A stretch of DNA of 6,789 nucleotides from Ghiorsea sp. (GTDB taxonomy: Bacteria; Pseudomonadota; Zetaproteobacteria; Mariprofundales; Mariprofundaceae), in NCBI GenBank assembly GCA_030950765.1, contig JAUZQX010000069.1:1-6789 (forward strand), read 5' to 3'. Below, piece after piece: positions 1 to 6,702 of the stretch. A program made the position numbers and the translations under genes. The notes below the pieces were generated by a model. That model was not told the origin of the DNA, searched no databases, and was given only the letters and a program-made list of their open reading frames with translations. The first letter of the stretch is position 1. Each line of letters starts with the position of its first letter.

Positions 1-1
1 G

Positions 2-616
2 GCTTGTAATGAAGATATGACTGCTTCTGATTTGGTTGGTCGTTTCCTTTTAGATAAAGATGGCACCAAATGGCAAGATGGTCCTTTAACAACTGCCGCA
101 CGTATTGGTGCAATTTGTTACCTTGATGAAATCGTTGAAGCTCGTCAGGATACAACTGTCGTTATTCACCCGCTGACTGATCACCGTCGCAGCTTACCAC
201 TGGATAAAAAAGGCGAACTTGTTGAAGCACACCCTGATTTTCAATTGGTCATTTCTTATAACCCTGGTTACCAAAGCTTGATGAAAGATTTGAAACAATC
301 CACCAAGCAGCGTTTCGGTGCGATGAGCTTTGATTATCCTGAAGAGAAAACCGAAATTAGCATTGTTTCTAAAGAGTCTGGTGTTGATGCAGTAACCGCT
401 GAAAAGCTTGTGCACATTGCCCACCGCGCTCGCAACTTAAAAGGTCACGGCTTGGATGAAGGTATTTCCACCCGTCTATTGGTATATGCAGGTCAACTTA
501 TCAGCAAAGGTGTTGCGCCAATGGCAGCTTGCACCATGACTATGGTAACGCCATTGACGGATGACCCAGACATGTGTGATACTTTAAATGCTGCGGTTGA
601 AACCTTTTTCGGGTAA
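2..616 (+). CDS. cbbQ: CbbQ, AAA+ ATPase of the CbbQO Rubisco activase (5' end cut by window)
   Basis: MoxR-type AAA+ ATPase that, with CbbO, uses ATP hydrolysis to free Rubisco of inhibitory sugar phosphates in the cytosol (known for the CbbQ/NirQ/NorQ family). The frame is open to the left edge, and residues before the first ATG at 17 (A-C-N-E-D) match the family, so that ATG is internal. About 204 codons are visible. Full-length members have roughly 265-270, so about 60 residues including the Walker A loop lie outside. Visible: the TASDLVGR segment right at the start; Walker B ICYLDE (Asp and Glu codons at 125-130); the family stretch [10 protein letters not shown]; a sensor-1 region with Asn in VISYNPGYQ; and a likely arginine finger in TKQRFGAM. 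The C-terminal helical lid ends in ETFFG. cbbO follows on the same strand after 132 bp. The close relatives NorQ/NirQ are less likely, because the downstream protein is CbbO-like and the [20 protein letters not shown] text is CbbQ-like. Confidence 0.93.
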   Translation, partial: ACNEDMTASDLVGRFLLDKDGTKWQDGPLTTAARIGAICYLDEIVEARQDTTVVIHPLTDHRRSLPLDKKGELVEAHPDFQLVISYNPGYQSLMKDLKQSTKQRFGAMSFDYPEEKTEISIVSKESGVDAVTAEKLVHIAHRARNLKGHGLDEGISTRLLVYAGQLISKGVAPMAACTMTMVTPLTDDPDMCDTLNAAVETFFG

Positions 617-642
617 CACTCGTCTGACTTTATGACCTACTC

Positions 643-684
643 GGTTCTGCCCTATTGGTTCTGACTGGCTGGTTCTAACCGACC
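643..684. repeat. Three GGTTCT units spaced exactly 14 nt apart in the cbbQ-cbbO spacer
   Basis: GGTTCT occurs at 643, 657 and 671. The first two copies extend to GGTTCTG; the third continues as GGTTCTAACC, itself a small inverted repeat. Only the hexamer/heptamer is conserved; the rest of each 14-nt unit differs. The AACC(G) at 677-681 can pair with any of the GGTT copies, and CTGCCC (647-652) can pair with GGGCAG (700-705) around the array, so the transcript could fold in several ways. The spacer holds no credible gene: its ATGs open frames of only 10-13 codons without a ribosome site. Function unknown. It may be an mRNA structure affecting cbbO expression, or chance. Confidence 0.5.
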
Positions 685-748
685 CGTTACTCTCATGATG
701 GGCAGTCCATTTGTTTGCTGTGATGTATTTCTTTAGAGGTTAAGCAAT

Positions 749-3088
749 ATGATAAAGCTCGAAGACTATCAAGATACACTTCAAGATGTCGCGCCTGAAA
801 TTAAGGATGTGTTGCAAAGCACTTTCCAAGAAGCTTCACGTGTAATGTCCCCTGTCGGTTTGCAAACCTATTTGGATGGCGCAAAAACGCTCATCAACTT
901 AGGTCGCGGCAATGATGTGGTGATTTCTTATTTGCAAGAAATGCCTTTGGTGGCGAAAGAGTGTGGTGAAGATGTGATTGATGACTGCCTTAGTGCGGCC
1001 ATGAAACTTTCCTCTATGACCTCAGGCGCAGTTGTTTCATTGTTATTTGCCAGCATGCCTACAGCAGCACGCAACTTGGGTGACGCTGAACTATTTCGAG
1101 GTTATTTAACCTTAATCCACCAATTGGCATCCACAGCATCGCGTGGCGTGAAACCCATGCTCAATCATATCGATGAACTATTATCCAAACTCACCTTGAG
1201 TGGTTTGCGTCGTTGGTCAACCTTTGGTGCGCAAGCATATCGCCGTGATTTCAATAATTTAACGGCTTATTTCAACTTAGAATCCGCGGATAGCCGCGCT
1301 GTTTTACAAAAAGAACGTAGCGGCATATTATTGGTCAAAACACAACGCAAACTCAATTTCTACCTGCGTGCTTTATGGGGAAGAGACTTCTTCTTACGCC
1401 CAACAGGTGCCGATTTTGCAGATTTCCGCCCTTTTATAGAACATCGTATTTTACACCTTCCTGATGCTTTGGATAATATTGCCGACATTGCTGGTTTAGA
1501 AGTCTATCGCGCAACTGCAGCACATATGGCATCGCATATGATGTATTCTACCGCACCGATTTCAGCAGATCAACTTAGCCCTGCACAAATGTTTTTCATT
1601 GGTTTGATTGAAGATGCCCGTGTGGAGTACAAAGCCGTACAAGATTTCCCTGGTCTTCAGCGTTTATGGAAATCATTGATTGAAGTGCCACATGAAGATG
1701 GACCAGAACACCCAACCATGCCAATTTTAGAACATGTGGCTCTAATGCTGTTGGATGACACGGTGACTACAAATGATCTGGAACTTACTGAACTGGTGCA
1801 GCGCTTCCACGCTAACATTGAAGAAAAACAAGATGACAACCAATTCAGTTGGCATATGGGTTTGGACTTATTCAACATCTTTTCAACGCGCAAAGCCGTG
1901 CCTAGTCTGCGTATTTTAGAGCGCATTGATATTCCTTATCGTGATGACAACCGTTATGTGTGGGAGTTTGAAGAAGCGAACTGGGATGCAGAATTTGATT
2001 ATGTGCCTGCTAGTCAGCGCCAAGTACGCAAAGAAGTCAGTGCCATTGAAATGGCACATGAAGTTGATTGTGAGTTGGCTGGTGATGATGCCCAAGAAGT
2101 ATGGACATGTTCCACCAACCTGCGCCCTTATGAAGATGATTTGACGGATGAACAGATTAGTTTCAATGATATGTGGGGCAAAGAGGCGATTTCTGACCCT
2201 TTCCATTATCAAGAGTGGGATTATCAAATCCAATTACACCGCCCTGATTGGGTAACGGTGTATGAACGTAGACAACCGCGTGGGCATGTCGAAGACATTC
2301 AAGCTATCCTTGATGACCATCGTCCTATTGCGCATAGAATCAAACAAATTATTGATTTGTTAACACCTGCAGGTGTGCAACGTATGCGTAACCTAGAAGA
2401 TGGTGATGAAGTAGACATCAATGCAGCCATTGATGCTATGATTTCTCTTCGCATGGGAGAACAACCCAATCCGCGCATTACCATGCGCAACGTGTTAAAT
2501 ACACGTGACTTATCCGTAGTTTTGCTTCTTGATTTATCAGAGTCTACCAATGAGCCCATGAACGGCTCGGATAAAACTGTGTTAGAACTGACCCGTGAAG
2601 CTTCTACTTTGGTTGCAACAGCAATGGAAGGTATTGGAGACCCGTTTGCCATTCATGGTTTCGCCTCCGACGGTAGGCACGATGTGCAATACTATCGTTT
2701 CAAAGACTTTACTCAGCATTTTGATGATGATGCCAAGTCACGTTTGGCAGGTATGAAGGGTGGTTTATCCACACGTATGGGTTCTGCTTTGCGCCATGCG
2801 GGAAGTCATCTGTTAAGACAACAACAGAAACGTAAGTTGATTCTTTTGGTCACCGATGGTGAACCCGCGGATATTGATGAACGCGATCCGCAACATTTAC
2901 GCCATGATACCAAAAAGGCCGTGGAAGAGTTATACAGCACAGGTGTATTAACCTATTGCCTGACTTTAGACCCTCATGCCGATGCTTATGTCAAACGTAT
3001 CTTTGGTGAAAATAATTATACAATTATTGATAATGTAGACAAACTTCCTGAAAAACTACCAACATTGTTTGCTAGCTTGACGGCTTAA
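749..3088 (+). CDS. cbbO: CbbO, VWA-domain adaptor subunit of the CbbQO Rubisco activase
   Basis: CbbO sits on the CbbQ AAA+ ring and tethers it to Rubisco through a MIDAS metal site, allowing inhibited active sites to be remodelled (known from Acidithiobacillus CbbQO). At 779 aa it has the usual family length. Residues 1 to about 585 form a long, mostly helical region, including H259-MAS-H263 and an IEDARVE segment at 287-293. A von Willebrand A domain fills roughly 587-779. The MIDAS is complete: D595-x-S597-x-S599 (DLSES), T675 in GGLSTRMG, and D703 in VTDGEP. An acidic linker (about 400-490) lies between the two regions. The start is supported by AGAGG at 735-739, nine bases before the ATG. 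The gene is probably transcribed with cbbQ, although the 132-bp gap is long for a partner pair, and no T-rich hairpin follows. The related NorD (nitric oxide reductase cluster) is the main alternative, but the neighbour and sequence favour CbbO. Confidence 0.93.
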   Translation: MIKLEDYQDTLQDVAPEIKDVLQSTFQEASRVMSPVGLQTYLDGAKTLINLGRGNDVVISYLQEMPLVAKECGEDVIDDCLSAAMKLSSMTSGAVVSLLFASMPTAARNLGDAELFRGYLTLIHQLASTASRGVKPMLNHIDELLSKLTLSGLRRWSTFGAQAYRRDFNNLTAYFNLESADSRAVLQKERSGILLVKTQRKLNFYLRALWGRDFFLRPTGADFADFRPFIEHRILHLPDALDNIADIAGLEVYRATAAHMASHMMYSTAPISADQLSPAQMFFIGLIEDARVEYKAVQDFPGLQRLWKSLIEVPHEDGPEHPTMPILEHVALMLLDDTVTTNDLELTELVQRFHANIEEKQDDNQFSWHMGLDLFNIFSTRKAVPSLRILERIDIPYRDDNRYVWEFEEANWDAEFDYVPASQRQVRKEVSAIEMAHEVDCELAGDDAQEVWTCSTNLRPYEDDLTDEQISFNDMWGKEAISDPFHYQEWDYQIQLHRPDWVTVYERRQPRGHVEDIQAILDDHRPIAHRIKQIIDLLTPAGVQRMRNLEDGDEVDINAAIDAMISLRMGEQPNPRITMRNVLNTRDLSVVLLLDLSESTNEPMNGSDKTVLELTREASTLVATAMEGIGDPFAIHGFASDGRHDVQYYRFKDFTQHFDDDAKSRLAGMKGGLSTRMGSALRHAGSHLLRQQQKRKLILLVTDGEPADIDERDPQHLRHDTKKAVEELYSTGVLTYCLTLDPHADAYVKRIFGENNYTIIDNVDKLPEKLPTLFASLTA

Positions 3089-3139
3089 AGAGCTAGAGAA
3101 GATCTGAATAAATCTGGATGAAGCAGGTTGTATTTCAGA

Positions 3140-3214
3140 GCATTCAAAATCTAGGCGTGTGTTGCATGGAATACCAAGACTATTGCTCAAACGCACAACG
3201 CAGATTTTGGATGC
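3140..3214. repeat. Large imperfect inverted repeat between convergent cbbO and the 156-aa gene
   Basis: GCATTCAAAATCT (3140-3152) pairs with AGATTTTGGATGC (3202-3214): 12 Watson-Crick pairs plus one G-T. Inside, GCGT (3155-3158) pairs with ACGC (3198-3201) and, after a one-base bulge, GTG (3159-3161) with CAC (3194-3196). The whole 75-bp unit could therefore fold into one long stem with about 20 pairs. It lies in the 168-bp gap between convergent genes, where a two-way terminator would be expected, but neither side has a T-tract. It could be a factor-dependent or structural 3' end, or a palindromic repeat element. The octamer TTCAGAGC occurs at 3134-3141 and 3245-3252. No gene is supported in 3089-3256. 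Confidence 0.6.
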
Positions 3215-3256
3215 ACGGGACACAATATATGCGTTCATGTCTTGTTCAGAGCTTCC

Positions 3257-3727
3257 CTAGCGCTTAACTTTTTTAGGTGGATGAAACGGCAGGATTTTAC
3301 AATTGTCTGGTAAGGCTCCTTTGTCACGGTTCATCGCATCCAATTTGGATTGCACAGCAGCAGGAAAGGAGCTTAAAAGCCTACGTTGTATCTCTTCAAG
3401 GTTATTGCCGTAAAAGGTAACATGCATTGGCACGGGTTCGGTTAAAGAGTCTCGGACAAGGTTATCCCATCGCCACGAAATATTAATCAATCGTCCACCT
3501 TCACCATTGCGGTCTAAGGCATAACCACCTTGCGCATAAATGAAGATAACTTCGTCTTGGGTAACCACCGACTGAAACTGCAAATCACGAATAGGCACAA
3601 ACACACAATCATTGTCCACCCTACCTAACAATAGTCGGCATTGATTGAACAACAATGCCATAACTGTTGTTGCGCTGGTTTGTACAGGCTCAGGGCGAAA
3701 GTAAAACTCTGTATCATCTGATGTCAT
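3257..3727 (-). CDS. Unrecognised 156-aa cytosolic protein, coupled to ung
   Basis: I do not recognise the family. The protein has no signal peptide or membrane segment. Residues 20-110 look like mixed beta-strands (for example [37 protein letters not shown]). These are followed by a helix around 108-136 and a short basic proline-containing tail ending PPKKVKR. Four aromatic residues cluster at 85-105. The frame opens at GTG 3742, but I place the start at ATG 3727, because the G-rich stretch AGGTGGGGG just upstream is a usable ribosome site and the codons before the ATG are made of it. With this start the gene overlaps the end of ung by 14 bp in another frame, which suggests translational coupling and one transcript with ung. 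The overlap alone does not indicate a role in DNA repair. That this is a real gene is supported by its length, its operon-like overlap with ung and the absence of a better reading on the other strand. Confidence 0.75.
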   Translation of the reverse strand: MTSDDTEFYFRPEPVQTSATTVMALLFNQCRLLLGRVDNDCVFVPIRDLQFQSVVTQDEVIFIYAQGGYALDRNGEGGRLINISWRWDNLVRDSLTEPVPMHVTFYGNNLEEIQRRLLSSFPAAVQSKLDAMNRDKGALPDNCKILPFHPPKKVKR

Positions 3728-4460
3728 ATAAACTACCCCCACCTAGCTCCAATTGTTTACAAACTTCTTCCTGCTCAGGTAATGTCCAATCAATGGTTGT
3801 TAGACCATGTTGCTCCAAATAAATATTTGTTTGTGAAAAATAGTGTTGCCCAAAAAAGCCACGATGTGCTGATAAAGGTGATGGGTGCAAACCGTGAATC
3901 ACCAAGTGTTTGGATGCATCAATAAACGCACCCTTCTTCTGCGCATAAGCGCCCCACAAGATGAACACCACATGTTCTTTTTCATCATTAATCAAGGCAA
4001 TAATTTTATCTGTGAATTGTTCCCAACCCTTGTTTTGATGTGATGCAGCTTTGCCTTGCTCAACAGTAAGCACACTATTTAATAGCAACACACCTCGCTC
4101 TGCCCAGGCTTGCAAACAACCATGATTTGGCATCGTAACACCCAAATCTTGGTGAAGTTCTTTGTATATATTTTTTAAGGATGGTGGCATGCGTATGTCT
4201 GGTGGCACAGAAAAACACAAACCATGCGCCTGCCCTTCGCCATGGTATGGGTCTTGTCCAAGAATCACCACTTTTACTTGATTAAAGGCTGTTGTATTCA
4301 ACGCTTGGAAAACATGCTCTGACTTTGGGTATATTATTTTACCTGCGTCATGCTCACCTTGCAAAAAAGCTTCAAGTTTCTGCATATAAGGCAAGGCAAA
4401 AGTATCTTGCAACCGCATTTGCCAACAAGGCTGTTCTAACAAGTATTTCATAATCAGCAT
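3714..4460 (-). CDS. ung: Uracil-DNA glycosylase, family 1
   Basis: Removes uracil from DNA (from cytosine deamination or dUMP misincorporation) as the first step of base-excision repair. All family-1 hallmarks are present: the water-activating loop GQDPYH at 68-73 with catalytic Asp70; the proline-rich loop PPSL at 92-95; LLLN at 125-128 with the uracil-binding Asn128; and the DNA-intercalation loop HPSPLS at 192-197 with catalytic His192, followed by AHRGFFG. E. coli Ung is 229 aa; this one is 248 aa because of a C-terminal extension of about 18 residues (from about 230, [18 protein letters not shown]), the last few of which overlap the next gene. Two ATGs, at 4460 and 4451 (MKYLLEQ), are possible starts. 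Neither has a strong Shine-Dalgarno site, and the first lies inside a small hairpin. The gene follows the EamA transporter gene by 42 bp on the same strand and is probably co-transcribed with it. Confidence 0.97.
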   Translation of the reverse strand: MLIMKYLLEQPCWQMRLQDTFALPYMQKLEAFLQGEHDAGKIIYPKSEHVFQALNTTAFNQVKVVILGQDPYHGEGQAHGLCFSVPPDIRMPPSLKNIYKELHQDLGVTMPNHGCLQAWAERGVLLLNSVLTVEQGKAASHQNKGWEQFTDKIIALINDEKEHVVFILWGAYAQKKGAFIDASKHLVIHGLHPSPLSAHRGFFGQHYFSQTNIYLEQHGLTTIDWTLPEQEEVCKQLELGGGSLYDIR

Positions 4461-4472
4461 TGAAGCATGCTG
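4455..4472 (-). repeat. Small hairpin covering the upstream ung start codon
   Basis: On the minus strand CAGCAT - GCTTCA - ATGCTG forms a perfect 6-bp stem with a 6-nt loop. The right arm contains the first possible ung ATG (4460-4458), so this start would be paired in the mRNA while the ATG at 4451 stays free. No T-tract follows, so it is not a good terminator of the upstream transporter gene. A regulatory role is inference only. Confidence 0.4.
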
Positions 4473-4502
4473 CTTACTTTTCGTCCACTTCTATGGATAA
4501 AG

Positions 4503-5345
4503 CTAAGCTTTGTTCCGTTGAAGCACCACCAACAAAACACCCGTCAAAATAATTATGGAAGCTATGATGAACTGCATCGTTATCGTTTCGTTTAGCAACA
4601 TAACACCTTCCAATGCAGCAAGCACAGGCACAAGCAGTTGCACTACTGCAACATGAATCGTTTGTAACTTCTCCAAAGCCATATACCAAATCGTATATCC
4701 AACCCCCGATGCTATTGCCCCCGACAACACTGCATACAACAAACCTTGCGCATTCAGGTTTGTATATTCAAAAGAAAACAACATCAATAGAACAACCATA
4801 GGAATACTGCGTATAAAATTACTGGTGGTGTCCGCTAAAGGCTGGTTTGAGCTTTTACCCATCAACGCATATAAGCCCCATACCACACCCGATATACTCA
4901 TCAATACAAAACCACCCCACGATAGTGTCGTTGCACTGGGTAACATCAGATATATAAAACCCGAAAATGCCAACAATAAACCCAGCCATTCCAATAAACT
5001 GAGTCGGCTGCCATAAAATAACGCGGCTAAAATCAAGGTTATTTGTCCAGCAGCAAACAAAATCAATGCACCTGTCGCAATATCCAAAGCGATATAAGCA
5101 TAAGAAAATGTAATGGCGTAAATAAACAGCAGCAAAGCTGCCAACCAGCTGCCCGATGATTGTAAATTATATTGCTGTTGTTTACGCAAAGAAACAATAA
5201 GACCAAGCATGAGTGCACCCGATATAAGCCTAACTGCAGTAAAACTTCCCGCATCCATCAAACCTTCATAAAGTGCCAAACGGCATAAAATAGAGTTTGC
5301 AGCAAAGGCAACCAATGCAAGCGTTGTCAAAAATAAAATGTACAT
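4503..5345 (-). CDS. EamA/DMT-family inner-membrane transporter, 10 predicted TM helices
   Basis: Drug/metabolite transporter superfamily protein. Relatives export amino acids, metabolites or drugs; the substrate cannot be read from this sequence. The 280 residues form two tandem EamA halves with about ten hydrophobic helices: roughly 2-22, 33-53, 67-87, 90-110, 117-135, 143-162, 177-193, 201-221, 230-250 and 257-276. Family features include the positive loop near 54-56 after helix 2, the GVGYTIWYMALEKL segment (214-227) and PVLAALEGVMLLNE (240-253), typical of the second repeat. A strong ribosome site, GAGGAAGG at 5353-5360, lies seven bases before the ATG, which fixes the start. It is the first gene of a probable minus-strand operon with ung 42 bp downstream, and it is divergent from the small secreted-protein gene. 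The sequence is complete, with no sign of damage. Confidence 0.92.
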   Translation of the reverse strand: MYILFLTTLALVAFAANSILCRLALYEGLMDAGSFTAVRLISGALMLGLIVSLRKQQQYNLQSSGSWLAALLLFIYAITFSYAYIALDIATGALILFAAGQITLILAALFYGSRLSLLEWLGLLLAFSGFIYLMLPSATTLSWGGFVLMSISGVVWGLYALMGKSSNQPLADTTSNFIRSIPMVVLLMLFSFEYTNLNAQGLLYAVLSGAIASGVGYTIWYMALEKLQTIHVAVVQLLVPVLAALEGVMLLNETITMQFIIASIIILTGVLLVVLQRNKA

Positions 5346-5495
5346 CGCTTTACCTTCCTCAAATAACCAACTATACTCATAGAGTCGTTATGCTGAGCCA
5401 AAAGTTACATGCTTTGTGATATGCAACACCGTGACATTGCCTATATAGCTGCATCATAACGCACACTAAGAATGAAGGGAAAGAGGAAGGTCAAT
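5346..5495. promoter_or_regulatory. Divergent intergenic region with promoters for the transporter and the secreted protein
   Basis: Two genes start outward from this 150-bp gap, so it should hold two promoters. Toward the right, GTGACA (5431-5436) and CATAAC (5455-5460), 18 nt apart, are a weak -35/-10 pair; TATATA at 5442-5447 is another -10-like element. Toward the left I see no convincing pair; TATAGT (minus strand, around 5370) is -10-like without a well-placed -35. TTGTGATATGCAACACC (5414-5430) half-resembles a CRP/FNR-type site, but only one arm fits. Confidence 0.35.
5482..5490 (+). promoter_or_regulatory. Ribosome binding site deciding the start of the secreted-protein gene
   Basis: AGAGGAAGG ends five bases before the ATG at 5496. 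An earlier in-frame ATG at 5472 would place this site inside the coding region and add eight charged residues before the signal peptide, so the 5496 start is preferred. Confidence 0.8.
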
Positions 5496-5786
5496 ATGAT
5501 TTCAATTAAAAAAATCGCACTCACAGTAACTTGCTCAAGTATATTGCTTGCAACACCACTACTCGCAAATGAGACCTATGTATGTACGCATGGTAATCAA
5601 GAGCGCCAAATCAGCGTAGTTTATGCCAATGATGGTCAGGCTGTACCTTGTGAAGTAACCTATACAAAAATGTCAGGTACAGAAAGCTTGTGGCGTGCAG
5701 ATAACAAAGTGGGTTATTGCGAAGAAAAGGCTGAAGCATTTGTTGAAAAACAACGCGCTTGGGGCTGGGATTGCGCTAAAAAATAA
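5496..5786 (+). CDS. Small secreted four-cysteine protein of unknown function
   Basis: A 96-aa protein, probably periplasmic. A classical signal peptide is visible: ISIKK basic start, hydrophobic core at about 7-20, and likely cleavage after Ala24 (PLLA before NET). There is no lipobox. The mature part of about 72 residues has exactly four cysteines (30, 52, 75, 93), suggesting two disulfides, and ends in an aromatic-rich helix-like stretch (KQRAWGWDCAKK). I recall similar short proteins with a YVCTHGN...PCEV...GYCEEKA pattern from gammaproteobacterial genomes, annotated only as hypothetical; that is memory, not a search. The start is set by the ribosome site at 5482-5490. The gene has its own promoter region and a strong terminator 18 bp after the stop, so it is probably a single-gene transcript. 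Its last 11 bases overlap, antisense, the extended frame of the damaged VOC gene. Confidence 0.85.
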   Translation: MISIKKIALTVTCSSILLATPLLANETYVCTHGNQERQISVVYANDGQAVPCEVTYTKMSGTESLWRADNKVGYCEEKAEAFVEKQRAWGWDCAKK

Positions 5787-6229
5787 CGTAGCAAGTCATA
5801 TGATAAAAAGGCTGCTCATTCACTCCTGAACAGCAGCCTTTTTTGTGTCTGCTTGGCAGATAATTCGCTATGACTGACTTATCCGACCACACAGCAAATT
5901 CATTGTCGCTTGGGTCTGTAAAATGAAAACGCCGCCCACCTGGAAATGTCAAAATTGGTTTGCAAACACTTTCAGCTGCCATTTTAACTTCATCCTGTGT
6001 CGCTTCCAGATTTACGCTATACAACACAATCAACACACTGCCTTGCGCCGTGGAAACCTTAGCATCGGACTGATAAAACCCACCATGCACACCCGCATCA
6101 ATAAAGGCAGTGTATTCAGCACCATAATCTTTAAACGACCAAGCAAACACTTGGCTTGAAAAACATCTGACTTGCTTATATATCTCTGGTTGGAATCTCT
6201 AAATCATTGATGTGATTTTGTGCATTCAT
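5776..6229 (-). pseudogene. VOC-family (glyoxalase/bleomycin-resistance fold) gene with internal stop and frameshift
   Basis: The vicinal-oxygen-chelate fold is recognisable in two frames. From ATG 6229 the first reads [17 protein letters not shown], then TAA as codon 18 (6178-6176), then ASQMFFK. Removing one base near 6153-6154 (CC on the minus strand) joins it to QVFAWSFKDYG and onward through the family-typical PGGRRFHFTDPSDNEFAVWS. Family members read about IPxxDIxASxxFYxxVFGWxF here, so the damage is a nonsense codon plus a one-base insertion. The normal end of about 117 codons would fall near 5878, yet the frame runs 33 codons further, through the terminator and into the neighbour on the other strand, which suggests the original stop is also lost. 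The ATG overlaps the stop of yaiI (ATGA), so the intact ancestor was translationally coupled to it. An internal GTG at 6150 opens a 124-codon frame, but it lacks the first beta-strand. Sequencing error could explain the frameshift, but less easily all three lesions. Confidence 0.8.
5805..5843. terminator. Bidirectional intrinsic terminator
   Basis: GGCTGCT (5810-5816) pairs perfectly with AGCAGCC (5832-5838). Inside, TTCA (5819-5822) pairs with TGAA (5827-5830) around a CTCC loop. Six Ts (5839-5844) follow on the plus strand, and five As (5805-5809) precede, giving five Ts on the minus strand. It ends the secreted-protein transcript rightward and the yaiI/VOC operon leftward. Confidence 0.93.
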
Positions 6230-6702
6230 AGCAAACCTTCCCGCTTCTGGTATTGGGTCAAGATTTTATCCAACTGATTGGCAAAAGCTTGCCTGTCGCT
6301 GTGATTAAATGCGGCTTGCCCACCAGTCATCACCCCACTTCCACGTAAGTCATCCATAAAGTTACGCATACTGAGCTGACTTTTGATGCTATCAGGCGTA
6401 AACATACTGCCTCTGGGATTCAAAGCTAAGCCGCCCTTCTCGATAACATCTGCAGCCAATGGTACATCAGCAGTAATCACCAAATCGCCAACATCCAATG
6501 CATCCACAATATATTGGTCGGCAACATCTGCGCCTGCATCCACTTGAACTGCGCTGATATAAGCCGATTTCGGCACCCGCATCATACTGTTTGCAACCAA
6601 GATTGTGTTTATTTTTGCGCGTTCTGCCGCTCGAAAAAGAATGTCTTTGACTGGCACAGGACAAGCATCAGCATCTACCCATATTTTCATAGGTTCACTC
6701 AT
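6226..6702 (-). CDS. yaiI: YaiI/YqxD family protein (UPF0178, DUF188), PIN-like fold
   Basis: A conserved bacterial protein of undefined activity. The DUF188 family is placed near PIN-domain nucleases by fold, so a nucleic-acid role is possible but unproven. At 158 aa it matches the family (E. coli YaiI about 150). Conserved blocks seen: [21 protein letters not shown] (8-28), VANSMMRVP (36-44), [10 protein letters not shown] (57-66), [20 protein letters not shown] (72-91), [14 protein letters not shown] (93-106), [17 protein letters not shown] (112-128) and a DRQAF segment near the C-terminus. Clustered acidic residues (D10, D12, D59, D62, D79) are the likely metal-binding set. The ATG at 6702 overlaps the stop of the upstream frame (ATGA). 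A second ATG at 6690 (MKIWVDADA), matching where E. coli YaiI begins, is an alternative start. Its own stop overlaps the start of the VOC gene, again as ATGA. The gene is intact and is read as part of an operon entering from the right edge. Confidence 0.95.
   Translation of the reverse strand: MSEPMKIWVDADACPVPVKDILFRAAERAKINTILVANSMMRVPKSAYISAVQVDAGADVADQYIVDALDVGDLVITADVPLAADVIEKGGLALNPRGSMFTPDSIKSQLSMRNFMDDLRGSGVMTGGQAAFNHSDRQAFANQLDKILTQYQKREGLL

Noticed and set aside
617..748. Possible short peptide genes (starts at 632 and 694) between cbbQ and cbbO
   Set aside because: They are only 10 and 13 codons long with no Shine-Dalgarno sequence and no family resemblance.
1916..2652. Several long frames opposite or out of frame within cbbO (for example minus strand 1916-2233 and 2299-2652)
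   Set aside because: They are shadows of the cbbO coding frame, which has family-matching sequence and MIDAS motifs throughout.
3056..3238. Minus-strand 60-codon frame across the end of cbbO and the inverted repeat
   Set aside because: It overlaps cbbO, is largely made of the palindrome, has no ribosome site I can see, and its composition (many Ser, Arg, Cys) is that of non-coding DNA.
3134..3252. MITE with TTCAGAGC target-site duplication
   Set aside because: The right octamer lies about 30 bp outside the right arm and the left one overlaps the left arm, so they are not positioned as target duplications.
4474..5254. Alternative frames within the transporter gene on both strands
   Set aside because: The 280-codon EamA frame has ten membrane helices, a strong ribosome site and family motifs; the others are shadows.
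5414..5430. CRP/FNR-like site upstream of the secreted-protein gene
   Set aside because: Only the TGTGA half matches; the second arm agrees at three of five positions, which is expected often by chance.
6153..6178. Programmed frameshift or stop-codon recoding in the VOC gene
   Set aside because: The stop and the shift are about eight codons apart, the TTTTT run is not a canonical slippery site, and no stimulatory structure is evident; plain gene decay is simpler.
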